From Candidatus Peregrinibacteria bacterium CG_4_10_14_0_2_um_filter_43_11 (GTDB lineage Bacteria > Patescibacteriota > Gracilibacteria > UM-FILTER-43-11): a DNA stretch of 15,669 nucleotides. Positions 1-5,946 of this stretch are shown piece after piece. The stretch is taken from NCBI GenBank assembly GCA_002792495.1, contig PFOK01000131.1, positions 1-15,669 on the forward strand, written 5' to 3'. The position numbers were made by a program, and so were the translations under genes. Positions within the stretch are counted from its first letter, which is position 1; each line of letters opens with the position of its first letter. Below the pieces are notes generated by a model. It was not told where the DNA came from. It saw nothing but the letters and a program-made list of their open reading frames with translations, and searched no databases.

Positions 1-1
1 C

Positions 2-685
2 GCGAAGGAATTATGGATAAACAATCTGATAAAGGGGCGAATGCGTTTGGGGTGGCCACCGCTTAATTTGGATCGCTTGACAGGCATTGTGGAACAGCAT
101 TTTTTAGGGCACGATTTGACCGAAGGTCGGATGCAGCTTTTTTTCCGCGTTATTACGGAATCAGGTGAAATCAAAAGCATTCCCGTTACTCAGTCTAATC
201 TTGTCGTGGCGACGCGCGCGGCGTTTGCCCTTCCCGTGCTTTGCCCTGAAGTGAATTATGAAGGTGAGGTTTGTTATGATGGCATGATCGGGGAAACATT
301 ACCGCTTCAATTGATTCAGGATGCGCGTGACGAGACGCGTCGATTGCTTTTGATCCATCATAGTCTTCTTGAAAAACGGGATTTGAAATCGGAATCGTGG
401 TTGTATCGGTTTATTTTAAAACGACGTCCTAAACTTTTGGTCGTTTTTCAGCAGTCGATTGAAGATCATAATGCGGCGATTGATTTGATTCGTAGGCTGG
501 ACGGAGATGGACAATTGTATGTCATTAGTCCCGATGCTACGGGCGTGCCCACTTCGCGCACTCTTGAGCGTTCTAAAAAACGCCTTGACGCTGATTTTGA
601 GTTGGGGGAAGGAGTTGGTAGGCGTCATCACATTAATGTCAGTAGGTTCTTAAAAGGAGAGAGTCCGACGATTTTGAGTGGATGA
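2..685 (+). CDS. Patatin-like phospholipase, C-terminal part (5' end outside window)
   Basis: The reading frame is open back to the window edge, so the ATG at 41 is probably internal and the gene starts upstream. What remains matches the second half of RssA/YjjU-type patatin-like phospholipases. The stretch with ATRAAFALPVL resembles the segment before the catalytic aspartate, and CYDGMIGE carries the Asp-Gly motif (Asp80, counted from the ATG at 41). The C-terminal part, with LYVISPD and LERSKKRLDADFELG, resembles the tail typical of YjjU-like members. The nucleophile GxSxG motif would lie in the missing upstream part and cannot be checked. The family hydrolyses acyl esters of lipids through a Ser-Asp dyad; the substrate here is unknown. 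The gene ends in TGA, used as a true stop. Family assignment is good; enzyme activity is inferred. Confidence 0.72.
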   Translation, partial: AKELWINNLIKGRMRLGWPPLNLDRLTGIVEQHFLGHDLTEGRMQLFFRVITESGEIKSIPVTQSNLVVATRAAFALPVLCPEVNYEGEVCYDGMIGETLPLQLIQDARDETRRLLLIHHSLLEKRDLKSESWLYRFILKRRPKLLVVFQQSIEDHNAAIDLIRRLDGDGQLYVISPDATGVPTSRTLERSKKRLDADFELGEGVGRRHHINVSRFLKGESPTILSG

Positions 686-696
686 GATTGGAGTCG

Positions 697-716
697 GCGA
701 GGATGATTATCCTCGC
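697..716. repeat. GCGAGGAT palindrome, copy 1
   Basis: Arms GCGAGGAT and ATCCTCGC are separated by GATT, preceded by G and followed by TTTC. It lies 11 bp after the patatin stop codon. Near-identical copies are at 2650-2669 and 4635-4654, with the same arms, a different 4-base loop and similar right flanks. No T-run follows, so it is not a standard terminator. Confidence 0.8.
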
Positions 717-766
717 TTTCAGATGATCGGTGGAGACTGGCGGTTATCGTCGAAATAATAATTTAC

Positions 767-868
767 AAAAAGTACCCCCCTGCACCCATCCTAAATTAGG
801 AGGGGTATTTTGTTGGACAACCAAAAACTCCCCCTCGTGAGGGGGAGTGCAGGGGGGGTACTTTTTTT
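767..868. repeat. GC-rich nested inverted repeat, MITE-like; possible bidirectional terminator
   Basis: The outer arms, 767-785 (AAAAAGTACCCCCCTGCAC) and 847-866 (its complement with one extra G), enclose about 60 bp. Inside are a second perfect stem, 827-836 and 839-848 (ACTCCCCCTC / GAGGGGGAGT, loop GT), and a small one around CCTAAATTAGG at 790-800. The outer stem ends in a run of seven T on the right and of five A on the left, so it could terminate transcription in either direction. The homopolymer-rich nested structure with no coding capacity looks like a miniature element. I see no convincing target-site duplication. Confidence 0.65.
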
Positions 869-869
869 C

Positions 870-898
870 TTGACATTATTTTTACCATGTGATAACAT
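870..898 (+). promoter_or_regulatory. Sigma70-type promoter for the TrpR-like regulator, with an overlapping inverted repeat
   Basis: A perfect -35 TTGACA (870-875), a 17-bp spacer and a -10 TAACAT (893-898) preceded by an extended-10 TG (890-891) make this the best promoter in the window. Transcription should start near 905, giving a leader of about 25-40 nt. The inverted repeat CATGT-GATA-ACATG (886-899) overlaps the -10 box and is a candidate operator for the TrpR-like protein made from this transcript (inference). The heptamer TTAATAC is repeated at 908-914 and 916-922, just downstream. Confidence 0.7.
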
Positions 899-945
899 GA
901 TGATGTTTTAATACGTTAATACAACTATCCGTGATCGAAAAGACT

Positions 946-1218
946 ATGAACACCAGGGGGATGAAAGAGCTTTTTGACGCTGTTTCTACAATTCAGACCG
1001 CGGCGGAAGCTAAAAAGTTCATGCGTGATTTGTGCACGATTTCCGAACTTCAGGCGATGAGCGAGCGACTCCAGGTGGTAAAGTCGATTCAAAAAGAACT
1101 ACCGTATCGAACCATCAGTCAAAAAACAGGCGCCAGTACCGCTACCATAACCCGTGTTGCCCATTGGTTGCATCATGGCATGGGTGGGTATGAGCTGGTG
1201 CTCGGTCGCGTGAAGTGA
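946..1218 (+). CDS. YerC/YecD-type TrpR-like transcriptional regulator, candidate histidine repressor
   Basis: A small all-helical DNA-binding protein of 90 residues from this start. It closely resembles the YerC/YecD branch of the TrpR superfamily, with the conserved core DLCTISELQAMSERLQVVK and the helix-turn-helix segment KTGASTATITRVAHWL followed by GGYELVLGRVK. Comparative genomics has proposed that relatives in Firmicutes control histidine genes under the name HisR, and its position directly before the histidine cluster fits that. The start is uncertain: GTG at 931 and ATG at 961 are in frame, and none has a convincing ribosome binding site at normal spacing. Its own promoter and terminator suggest it can be expressed separately from the histidine genes, and the inverted repeat over the promoter suggests autoregulation. 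The effector (histidine or charged tRNA) is unknown. Confidence 0.85.
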   Translation: MNTRGMKELFDAVSTIQTAAEAKKFMRDLCTISELQAMSERLQVVKSIQKELPYRTISQKTGASTATITRVAHWLHHGMGGYELVLGRVK

Positions 1219-1248
1219 CCCTTTAAAACACCGGCTTGTATTCACCCG

Positions 1249-1280
1249 ATCCGCTGAAGGCGGATTTTTTTTGTTTTTTT
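1249..1280 (+). terminator. Intrinsic terminator between the TrpR-like gene and hisS
   Basis: The stem ATCCGC (1249-1254) and GCGGAT (1260-1265) has a 5-nt loop and runs into eight T (1265-1272), then G and seven more T. It lies 30 bp after the regulator stop. It implies that histidine transcription depends on read-through or on a promoter just downstream. Confidence 0.75.
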
Positions 1281-1282
1281 GC

Positions 1283-1298
1283 GCGAATACGTATTCGC
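1283..1298. repeat. 16-bp perfect palindrome upstream of hisS
   Basis: GCGAATACGTATTCGC is perfectly self-complementary and lies between the terminator and the hisS start. It could be a dimer-binding operator for the TrpR-like protein. Alternatively it is one more member of the GCGA...TCGC palindrome group found in the cluster. Its core AATACGT also occurs at 910-916, just after the regulator promoter. I see no clear -35/-10 pair between here and hisS. Confidence 0.65.
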
Positions 1299-1332
1299 AC
1301 CTTCGGAATAATATATTTTAATTTTAATTATC

Positions 1333-2622
1333 ATGACTCAAATTATCACTCCTAAAATTTTAAAAGGCACGCGTGATTTTCTCCCCAAAGATATGGCTAA
1401 GCGTCAGTATGTGATGGAGAAAATCCGTTCCACTTTCATCCGCTTTGGTTACGACACCATCGAAACACCGGTGATTGAATATGCCGAAACCTTGCTCGGC
1501 AAATATGGTGATGAAGGATCAAAGCTGGTTTATCAATTTAAAGACAATGGCGGTCGTCAAATCGCGTTGCGTTATGATCAAACCGTTCCGTTCGCGCGCC
1601 TGGTCGCGGCGAATTATCAGGCATTGCCTATGCCGTTTAAGCGTTACCAAATTTCCCGCGTGTGGCGAGCGGATCGTCCCGCCAAAGGGCGTTATCGTGA
1701 GTTTTATCAATGCGATATCGATATCATTGGCACGGAAAGCCTTTTGGCGGACGCGGAAATCGCGAAAGTGATTTTTTCCGTTTTTAAGACATTGGGGTTC
1801 ACCGATTTTACGATTAAATTCAATAGCCGACGGCTCATGAATCGTATTTTGGAGTCCGTTGGAGTCCCGGCCAGTCGTACGGCGGATGTGATTCGCTTGA
1901 TCGATAAACTCGATAAAATCGGAAAGAAAAGTGTTGCTCGGGAGTTAGAGTGCATTCTTTCCAAAGAGATTGTTCAAAAATTATTGAAAATCATCACTGC
2001 ATCAGGAGCGAATCGTGAAAAAATCGCGTCGCTCAAAAAAGAAGATTCTCAGGAAATCCGTGAGTTTTTCAAACTCTGTCTTGATTTCGGTATCTCCGAA
2101 AAGAATTTGCTTTTTGACCTTAGCCTCGCGCGCGGACTGGATTATTATACAGGGGTTAGTTATGAAGTGGTGCTCAATGATGTTGCTATTGGTTCTGTGG
2201 CCGGTGGGGGTCGGTATGGTGATCTTTGCGGTTTGTTTTGCGAAAAGAAATTTAGCGGAGCGGGAGTTGCCTTTGGTTTTGATCGCATCGTTTTTGCCAT
2301 GGAGGAACTCGGTCTTCTTTCCGAGATTCCGCTCAGTTCGCAGGTGCTTGTCACTTATTTTGATGAATCCGTTTTGCCGAATTCCCTCGCGATTTTTGCT
2401 GAGTTGCAGGAGTTCGGTTTTAACGCCGAGATTTACCCTGAAGCCATCAGCCTTTCCAAGCAATTCAAGTATGCCGATAAAAAAGAAATTCCTTTTGTCG
2501 TCATTTGTGGATCCGATGAAATTCAGAAGGAGGCTGTGACCATTAAGTCGATGAAAACGGGTAAACAGAAGACCGTTCCGCGTAATCAACTCACGGAATA
2601 TTTGAAGGGGCTTTCTTTCTAA
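1333..2622 (+). CDS. hisS: Histidyl-tRNA synthetase
   Basis: This class II aminoacyl-tRNA synthetase charges tRNA-His. It has 429 residues, normal for HisS. KGTRDFLP lies near the N-terminus. Residues 79-90 (LRYDQTVPFARL) and 104-133 (motif 2, with RADRPAKGRYREFYQCDIDIIG) are of the type common in archaeal and eukaryotic-like HisS. ARGLDYYTG at 266-274 is the histidine-binding motif, and GAGVAFGFDRI near 309-319 is motif 3. An anticodon-binding domain runs from about 335 to the end. The HisZ paralogue usually lacks that C-terminal domain and the intact catalytic motifs, so HisS is the better call even though the gene sits directly before hisG, where hisZ stands in Bacillus-type operons. The start is preceded by A/T-rich sequence without a Shine-Dalgarno. 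Confidence 0.9.
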   Translation: MTQIITPKILKGTRDFLPKDMAKRQYVMEKIRSTFIRFGYDTIETPVIEYAETLLGKYGDEGSKLVYQFKDNGGRQIALRYDQTVPFARLVAANYQALPMPFKRYQISRVWRADRPAKGRYREFYQCDIDIIGTESLLADAEIAKVIFSVFKTLGFTDFTIKFNSRRLMNRILESVGVPASRTADVIRLIDKLDKIGKKSVARELECILSKEIVQKLLKIITASGANREKIASLKKEDSQEIREFFKLCLDFGISEKNLLFDLSLARGLDYYTGVSYEVVLNDVAIGSVAGGGRYGDLCGLFCEKKFSGAGVAFGFDRIVFAMEELGLLSEIPLSSQVLVTYFDESVLPNSLAIFAELQEFGFNAEIYPEAISLSKQFKYADKKEIPFVVICGSDEIQKEAVTIKSMKTGKQKTVPRNQLTEYLKGLSF

Positions 2623-2649
2623 CGGAAGAGTTTTTTATTTTATTTTTTG

Positions 2650-2669
2650 GCGAGGATAATAATCCTCGC
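2650..2669. repeat. GCGAGGAT palindrome, copy 2
   Basis: Arms GCGAGGAT and ATCCTCGC around the loop AATA lie in the hisS-hisG gap, 11 bp before the hisG start. It has the same arms as the copies at 697 and 4635. No T-run follows. In mRNA it would be a stable hairpin just before the hisG start codon and could affect its translation. Confidence 0.8.
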
Positions 2670-2680
2670 TTTCCAAATTT

Positions 2681-3334
2681 ATGAGAATTGCGATTCAAAA
2701 CAAAGGGCGTTTGAGTGAATTGAGTATTGCGTTTCTTCGTTCATCGGGGCTCTCTTTTCAACCTAATGGTCGTTCCCTTATCACGCGGTGTGACAATGAA
2801 GACGTTGAGATTTTATACCTTCGCTCCGCCGATATTCCGGAATACGTTCGTCGCGGTGTTGCCGATTTTGGGATCGTTGGTCGGAATGTTTTAGAGGAAA
2901 AGGAAATCGATCTTCCTATCCTTCGATCTCTTGATTTTGGACAATGCCGTTTGGTTATCGCTGTTCCTCAAAAGTCTTCTATCCAATCCATCCAGGATTT
3001 GGAGGGGGAACGTATTGCAACCAGTTACCCCAATACTCTTTCGTGTTATTTAAAAAAGCAGGGCGTTTCGGCGTCCATTATCCCTTTGCGAGGTTCTGTA
3101 GAAGCCGCTCCGGCTCTTGACCTTGCTGATGCGATTTGTGATTTGGTTCAGACCGGAAAAACCTTGAAAGACAATGGCCTCACTCCTCTTGTGACGGTTT
3201 TGGAGTCGGAGGCGGTACTTATTACTAATTTGCACCGGATCAAGACAGAGCCGTTGCTCCGGTGCATGCGGGTTTCCGGTTGTGGAGCAGATTGTGGATT
3301 TACTCCATCGTCAAATTATTATTTTAATCTTTAA
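2681..3334 (+). CDS. hisG: ATP phosphoribosyltransferase, long-form-like core without C-terminal regulatory domain
   Basis: The first step of histidine synthesis joins ATP and PRPP. Residues 1-183 follow the E. coli-type long HisG closely: RIAIQNKGRLS at the N-terminus, DIPEYVRRGVADFGIVG, LRSLDFGQCRLVIA, RIATSYPN, and the PRPP-binding region GSVEAAPALDLADAICDLVQTGKTLKDNGL (the whole lies at about 138-167). Similarity breaks at about residue 184, exactly where a hairpin (3231-3266) begins, and the last 34 residues are Cys/Ser-rich and unlike the family. The protein has 217 residues against about 290-300 for long forms, and hisD starts 12 bp later, so the ACT-like C-terminal domain is absent, not merely frameshifted. 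Genuine short HisG needs HisZ, which is not seen here. It may be active, impaired or dependent on a partner elsewhere. Confidence 0.87.
   Translation: MRIAIQNKGRLSELSIAFLRSSGLSFQPNGRSLITRCDNEDVEILYLRSADIPEYVRRGVADFGIVGRNVLEEKEIDLPILRSLDFGQCRLVIAVPQKSSIQSIQDLEGERIATSYPNTLSCYLKKQGVSASIIPLRGSVEAAPALDLADAICDLVQTGKTLKDNGLTPLVTVLESEAVLITNLHRIKTEPLLRCMRVSGCGADCGFTPSSNYYFNL
3231..3266. repeat. Hairpin in the HisG tail
   Basis: Arms TGCACCGGA (3231-3239) and TCCGGTGCA (3258-3266) are perfect complements around an 18-nt loop. The left arm starts at codon 184, the point where HisG stops resembling its family. Confidence 0.6.
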
Positions 3335-3346
3335 CTAACTTTAATC

Positions 3347-4645
3347 ATGATTCAAATTTATAAATGGAAGGAAACATTGGCGGAGGATAAAAAGCGCGTT
3401 ATACGACGTGCACAGGCGGATCTTGAGTCGGTTCGGCCTTATGTATCCAAAATTCTTGCCGATGTTCGTCAGCGTGGTGATGAAGCCGTGCTTGAAATGA
3501 CTCGAAAATTCGATGATCCGGAATTTACATTAAATCGCTTGCGTGTCAGTTCGTCGGATATCGAAAAAGCTTATGATGTGATTCGCCCCGAAGTGTTTGA
3601 GGCGATTCGTGAGCAAATCCGAATTTCACGCGCGTATGCGAAGAAACAACGGTCTGTGATTACCGATCAATGGGAGCTTGAAACCGTTCCGGGTGTTGTT
3701 ACGGGGTCTCGACTGCTACCACTCGATTCCGTTGGGCTTTACGTTCCCGCCGGCAAAGCACCATTGCCTACCGTATCTCAAATTTTAACCGTTACGGCAA
3801 AGGCGGCAGGTGTTCCACGAATTGTTGTTTGTTTTCCTCCCACAGGGGATTATCCGGAAATTCTGGTAGCGGCCAATGAGGCGGGAGCTGATGAAATTTA
3901 TCGTGTGGGAGGTGTGCAGGCGATTGGTGCTCTCACGTTTGGCACGGAGACGATTCAACCGGTCAATTTTATCGCCGGTCCGGGGAATTCTTACGTTCAG
4001 TCGGCGAAGCTCCAGGTGTTTGGCCGCGTGGGAATTGACATGCTTTCCGGACCTTCTGAGGCACTGATTATGGCCGATAATACGGCTAACCCTAAATACC
4101 TCGCGGCGGATATTTTGGCCCGTTGTGAACATGGGCCTGATTCGGCCGGAGTGGTGGTGACCAATTCAATGGAAATCGCTCAAAAAACGGTCGAAGAAGT
4201 CAAAAAACAGGCACCAAAGCTCGCTCGTCAACAATACATTCCGAAAGCGTTGGAGCTTTATAGCGCGATTGTCGTCGTCGATTCATTGCAATTGATGATT
4301 GATTTTGCTAACGAATATAGCGCGGAACATTTGGAAATTCAGACCCGTGATCCTCAAGCTGTGTTTGCTCAAATCCGAAATGCCGGTTCTGTTTTTTTGG
4401 GCAATTACGCGCCTGTTGCGGTTGGGGATTACGCCAGTGGAACGAATCACTGTTTACCAACGGGTGTGGCTCCCAAGTTTGCTTCACCGGTGAATGTAGG
4501 GATGTTCATGAAAGCGAGTGGCTATCAAAAATTAACAAAAGAGGGGCTTCAAAACCTTCGGTCAATCGTTCAAACCATTTCCGATGTGGAGGGGTTGGAC
4601 GCGCACAAACGATCGGTTGAGGTGCGGTTGCTTGGCGAGGATTAA
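3347..4645 (+). CDS. hisD: Histidinol dehydrogenase
   Basis: Catalyses the last two oxidations, L-histidinol to L-histidine, with NAD and zinc. At 432 residues it has normal length. Visible family blocks are SVGLYVPAGKAPLPT (128-142), GGVQAIGALTFGT (188-200), FIAGPGN, GIDMLSGPSEALIMAD (229-244), the catalytic Glu-His pair in YSAEHLE (Glu327/His328), GDYASGTNHCLPT (Asp361) and EGLDAH (His420). Zinc ligands in the E. coli enzyme are Gln259, His262, Asp360 and His419. Here His262, Asp361 and His420 are kept, but the Gln position reads Arg259 (ARCEHGPDS instead of QAEH). The last codons and the stop are formed by palindrome copy 3. It starts 12 bp after hisG, without a Shine-Dalgarno. Confidence 0.93.
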   Translation: MIQIYKWKETLAEDKKRVIRRAQADLESVRPYVSKILADVRQRGDEAVLEMTRKFDDPEFTLNRLRVSSSDIEKAYDVIRPEVFEAIREQIRISRAYAKKQRSVITDQWELETVPGVVTGSRLLPLDSVGLYVPAGKAPLPTVSQILTVTAKAAGVPRIVVCFPPTGDYPEILVAANEAGADEIYRVGGVQAIGALTFGTETIQPVNFIAGPGNSYVQSAKLQVFGRVGIDMLSGPSEALIMADNTANPKYLAADILARCEHGPDSAGVVVTNSMEIAQKTVEEVKKQAPKLARQQYIPKALELYSAIVVVDSLQLMIDFANEYSAEHLEIQTRDPQAVFAQIRNAGSVFLGNYAPVAVGDYASGTNHCLPTGVAPKFASPVNVGMFMKASGYQKLTKEGLQNLRSIVQTISDVEGLDAHKRSVEVRLLGED

Positions 4646-4654
4646 TATCCTCGC
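4635..4654. repeat. GCGAGGAT palindrome, copy 3, carrying the hisD stop codon
   Basis: The left arm GCGAGGAT (4635-4642) codes the end of HisD (the final Glu-Asp). The loop TAAT (4643-4646) supplies the TAA stop. ATCCTCGC (4647-4654) forms the right arm, followed by GTTCAGAAA, much like the right flank of copy 1. Confidence 0.8.
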
Positions 4655-4680
4655 GTTCAGAAATTATTAATTTATTTATT

Positions 4681-5319
4681 ATGTTAGGACTCAATATCAC
4701 ATCACAGGGTTCGGATTGTGTTGAACTTTCTCGCACGACCCGTGAATCCAAAATCGATCTTAAGGTTGAGAAATCCGATCAGCTCGATTTTAAATTCCAA
4801 ACGGGTATCGCGTTTCTCGATCACATGCTCGAGCACATTGTGTGGCGAAGTGGATTTAACATCACTCTCGATTACCAAACGCAGCAATTCAATCTTACCC
4901 ACGTGGTGTGGGAGGATGTCGGTTTGGTGATGGGAACCGCGTTTCGGATTTTGGTTGAACAAAATCTGCCGTCCGGCATCGAAGCAAAAGGCGATTCCAT
5001 GAGTTGTTTGGATGAAGCACTGGCTATGGTGTGCATTGGTTTTGAAGGACGAACGAATTGTTTCTTGGATTTCGATACAATGCCTGGAGCGAATCGTGAG
5101 CTTGTGGAGGACGCGAAAAGTTGGGATGTTCGTCAATTTTTTGATGGATTTTCTCAGGGGGCGCGTTGCACTATCCACGTTCGCGGGTTTTCCGGTGACG
5201 ATCCTCATCACAGCTACGAAGCGGTTTTTCGTGCCTTTGGCGAAGCACTTTCCAAAGTTTTTTCATCCAACCCTCGTCGGGCTGGCATGATCGCGGGCGT
5301 GAAAGGAAATATGGATTAA
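4681..5319 (+). CDS. hisB: Imidazoleglycerol-phosphate dehydratase, divergent
   Basis: Dehydrates imidazoleglycerol phosphate to imidazoleacetol phosphate using two manganese ions. It is a monofunctional form of 212 residues with no phosphatase domain. Family blocks are SRTTRESKIDL near 17-27, TGIAFLDHMLEH (41-52), the CLDEALAMV block (109-117), TIHVRGFSG, DPHHSYEAVFRAFGEAL (175-190) and a C-terminal VKGN. The usual metal-binding HHxxE reads HVxxE (His74, Val75, Glu78), and the His of the usual (R/T)HG after DHML reads Arg-Ser-Gly. The second metal motif (His176, His177, Glu180) is intact. So it belongs to the family but is divergent at a metal site. Position between hisD and hisH supports the role. 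The leader before ATG 4681 is all A/T with no Shine-Dalgarno. Confidence 0.87.
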   Translation: MLGLNITSQGSDCVELSRTTRESKIDLKVEKSDQLDFKFQTGIAFLDHMLEHIVWRSGFNITLDYQTQQFNLTHVVWEDVGLVMGTAFRILVEQNLPSGIEAKGDSMSCLDEALAMVCIGFEGRTNCFLDFDTMPGANRELVEDAKSWDVRQFFDGFSQGARCTIHVRGFSGDDPHHSYEAVFRAFGEALSKVFSSNPRRAGMIAGVKGNMD

Positions 5320-5349
5320 TTTATAATTTACAATTTTTAATTTTCAAAA
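5320..5349 (+). other. A/T-only spacer before hisH
   Basis: Thirty bases made almost only of A and T, with words such as AATTTACAATTTTTAATTTT. Similar words occur in the leaders of the minus-strand genes at 10290-10376 and 12163-12238. There is no Shine-Dalgarno, so this looks like an SD-independent leader. Confidence 0.5.
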
Positions 5350-5946
5350 ATGATTGCCATTATTGATTACAACGCGGGAAATACGGCTTCCGTTATCAAT
5401 GCTCTTGAGCGGCTTGCTCAGGAATATATTGTTACTTCCGATTTAGTCCTTCTTGAAAAAGCGGATAAGATCATCTTACCCGGTGTGGGTGCGGCAAAGC
5501 CGGCAATGGAGTGCTTGAAGGGGAAAGGAGTCGATCGCTTTCTTCAAAACACAAAAAAACCCGTTCTCGGGATTTGTTTGGGCATGCAGCTTTTCGCGGA
5601 TTTTTCGGAAGAAGGAAATGTGAAATGCCTTGGAATTATTCCCGGTACGGTGAAACGATTTGGAAGAGAAGTGAAGGTGCCGCAGATGGGGTGGAATAGG
5701 GTAATCGTAGGGACAAGTCGCGACGTGTCCCTACGATTATTGCGGGACATTCCCGATAATTCGTATTTTTATTTCGTTAATTCTTATTATCTGCCCGTTT
5801 CTGATTATACGATTGGGGTGACGAATTACGGCGTTCCGTTTTCGTCCATCATTCAAAAAGACAATTTTTATGGTGTTCAATTTCATCCGGAAAAATCGGG
5901 TGATGTTGGTCTTCAATTACTCTCTAATTTTTGTGAATTATGCTAA
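5350..5946 (+). CDS. hisH: Imidazole glycerol phosphate synthase, glutaminase subunit
   Basis: This class I glutamine amidotransferase supplies ammonia to HisF for the IGP/AICAR-forming step. It has 198 residues, normal length. The triad is visible as Cys76 in LGICLGMQLF, and His179 and Glu181 in GVQFHPEKSG. The N-terminal IAIIDYNAGN and PGVGAA blocks and the KVPQMGWN and SYFYFVNSYY blocks are present. Between MGWN and the SYFYF block the chain is about four residues longer than in typical HisH, and this stretch (residues 118-130) is coded by a 38-bp palindrome. The gene overlaps hisAF by 7 bp, which fits tight coupling of the two subunits. Confidence 0.92.
   Translation: MIAIIDYNAGNTASVINALERLAQEYIVTSDLVLLEKADKIILPGVGAAKPAMECLKGKGVDRFLQNTKKPVLGICLGMQLFADFSEEGNVKCLGIIPGTVKRFGREVKVPQMGWNRVIVGTSRDVSLRLLRDIPDNSYFYFVNSYYLPVSDYTIGVTNYGVPFSSIIQKDNFYGVQFHPEKSGDVGLQLLSNFCELC
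5702..5739. repeat. 38-bp near-perfect palindrome inside hisH
   Basis: Arms TAATCGTAGGGACA (5702-5715) and TGTCCCTACGATTA (5726-5739) are perfect complements. One mismatched pair (5716/5725) follows, then the palindromic core GTCGCGAC (5717-5724). It is translated in frame as part of a surface-loop-like stretch of HisH. Confidence 0.85.

Noticed and set aside
683..1218. UGA read as glycine (Gracilibacteria code)
   Set aside because: Two genes end in TGA at family-appropriate positions and no gene here has an internal in-frame TGA.
1710..1735. A partly palindromic stretch with GATATC twice in hisS
   Set aside because: It codes the near-universal motif-2 residues Cys-Asp-Ile-Asp-Ile-Ile-Gly, so the symmetry follows from codon choice in a conserved motif and not from an inserted element.
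2002..2589. 195-codon minus-strand frame inside hisS
   Set aside because: Lies wholly antisense to a clear HisS; its length reflects the codon bias of the real gene. The same holds for the long antisense frame in hisB (4702-5211).
1333..2622. hisZ instead of hisS
   Set aside because: Position suggests HisZ, but motifs 2 and 3, ARGLDYYTG and the C-terminal anticodon-binding domain are all present, which points to a functional HisS.
4892..4912. Small inverted repeat CCCAC / GTGGG at the altered HisB metal motif
   Set aside because: Arms of only 5 bp in GC-rich codons; too short to claim an inserted palindrome, and HisB length across the region is normal.
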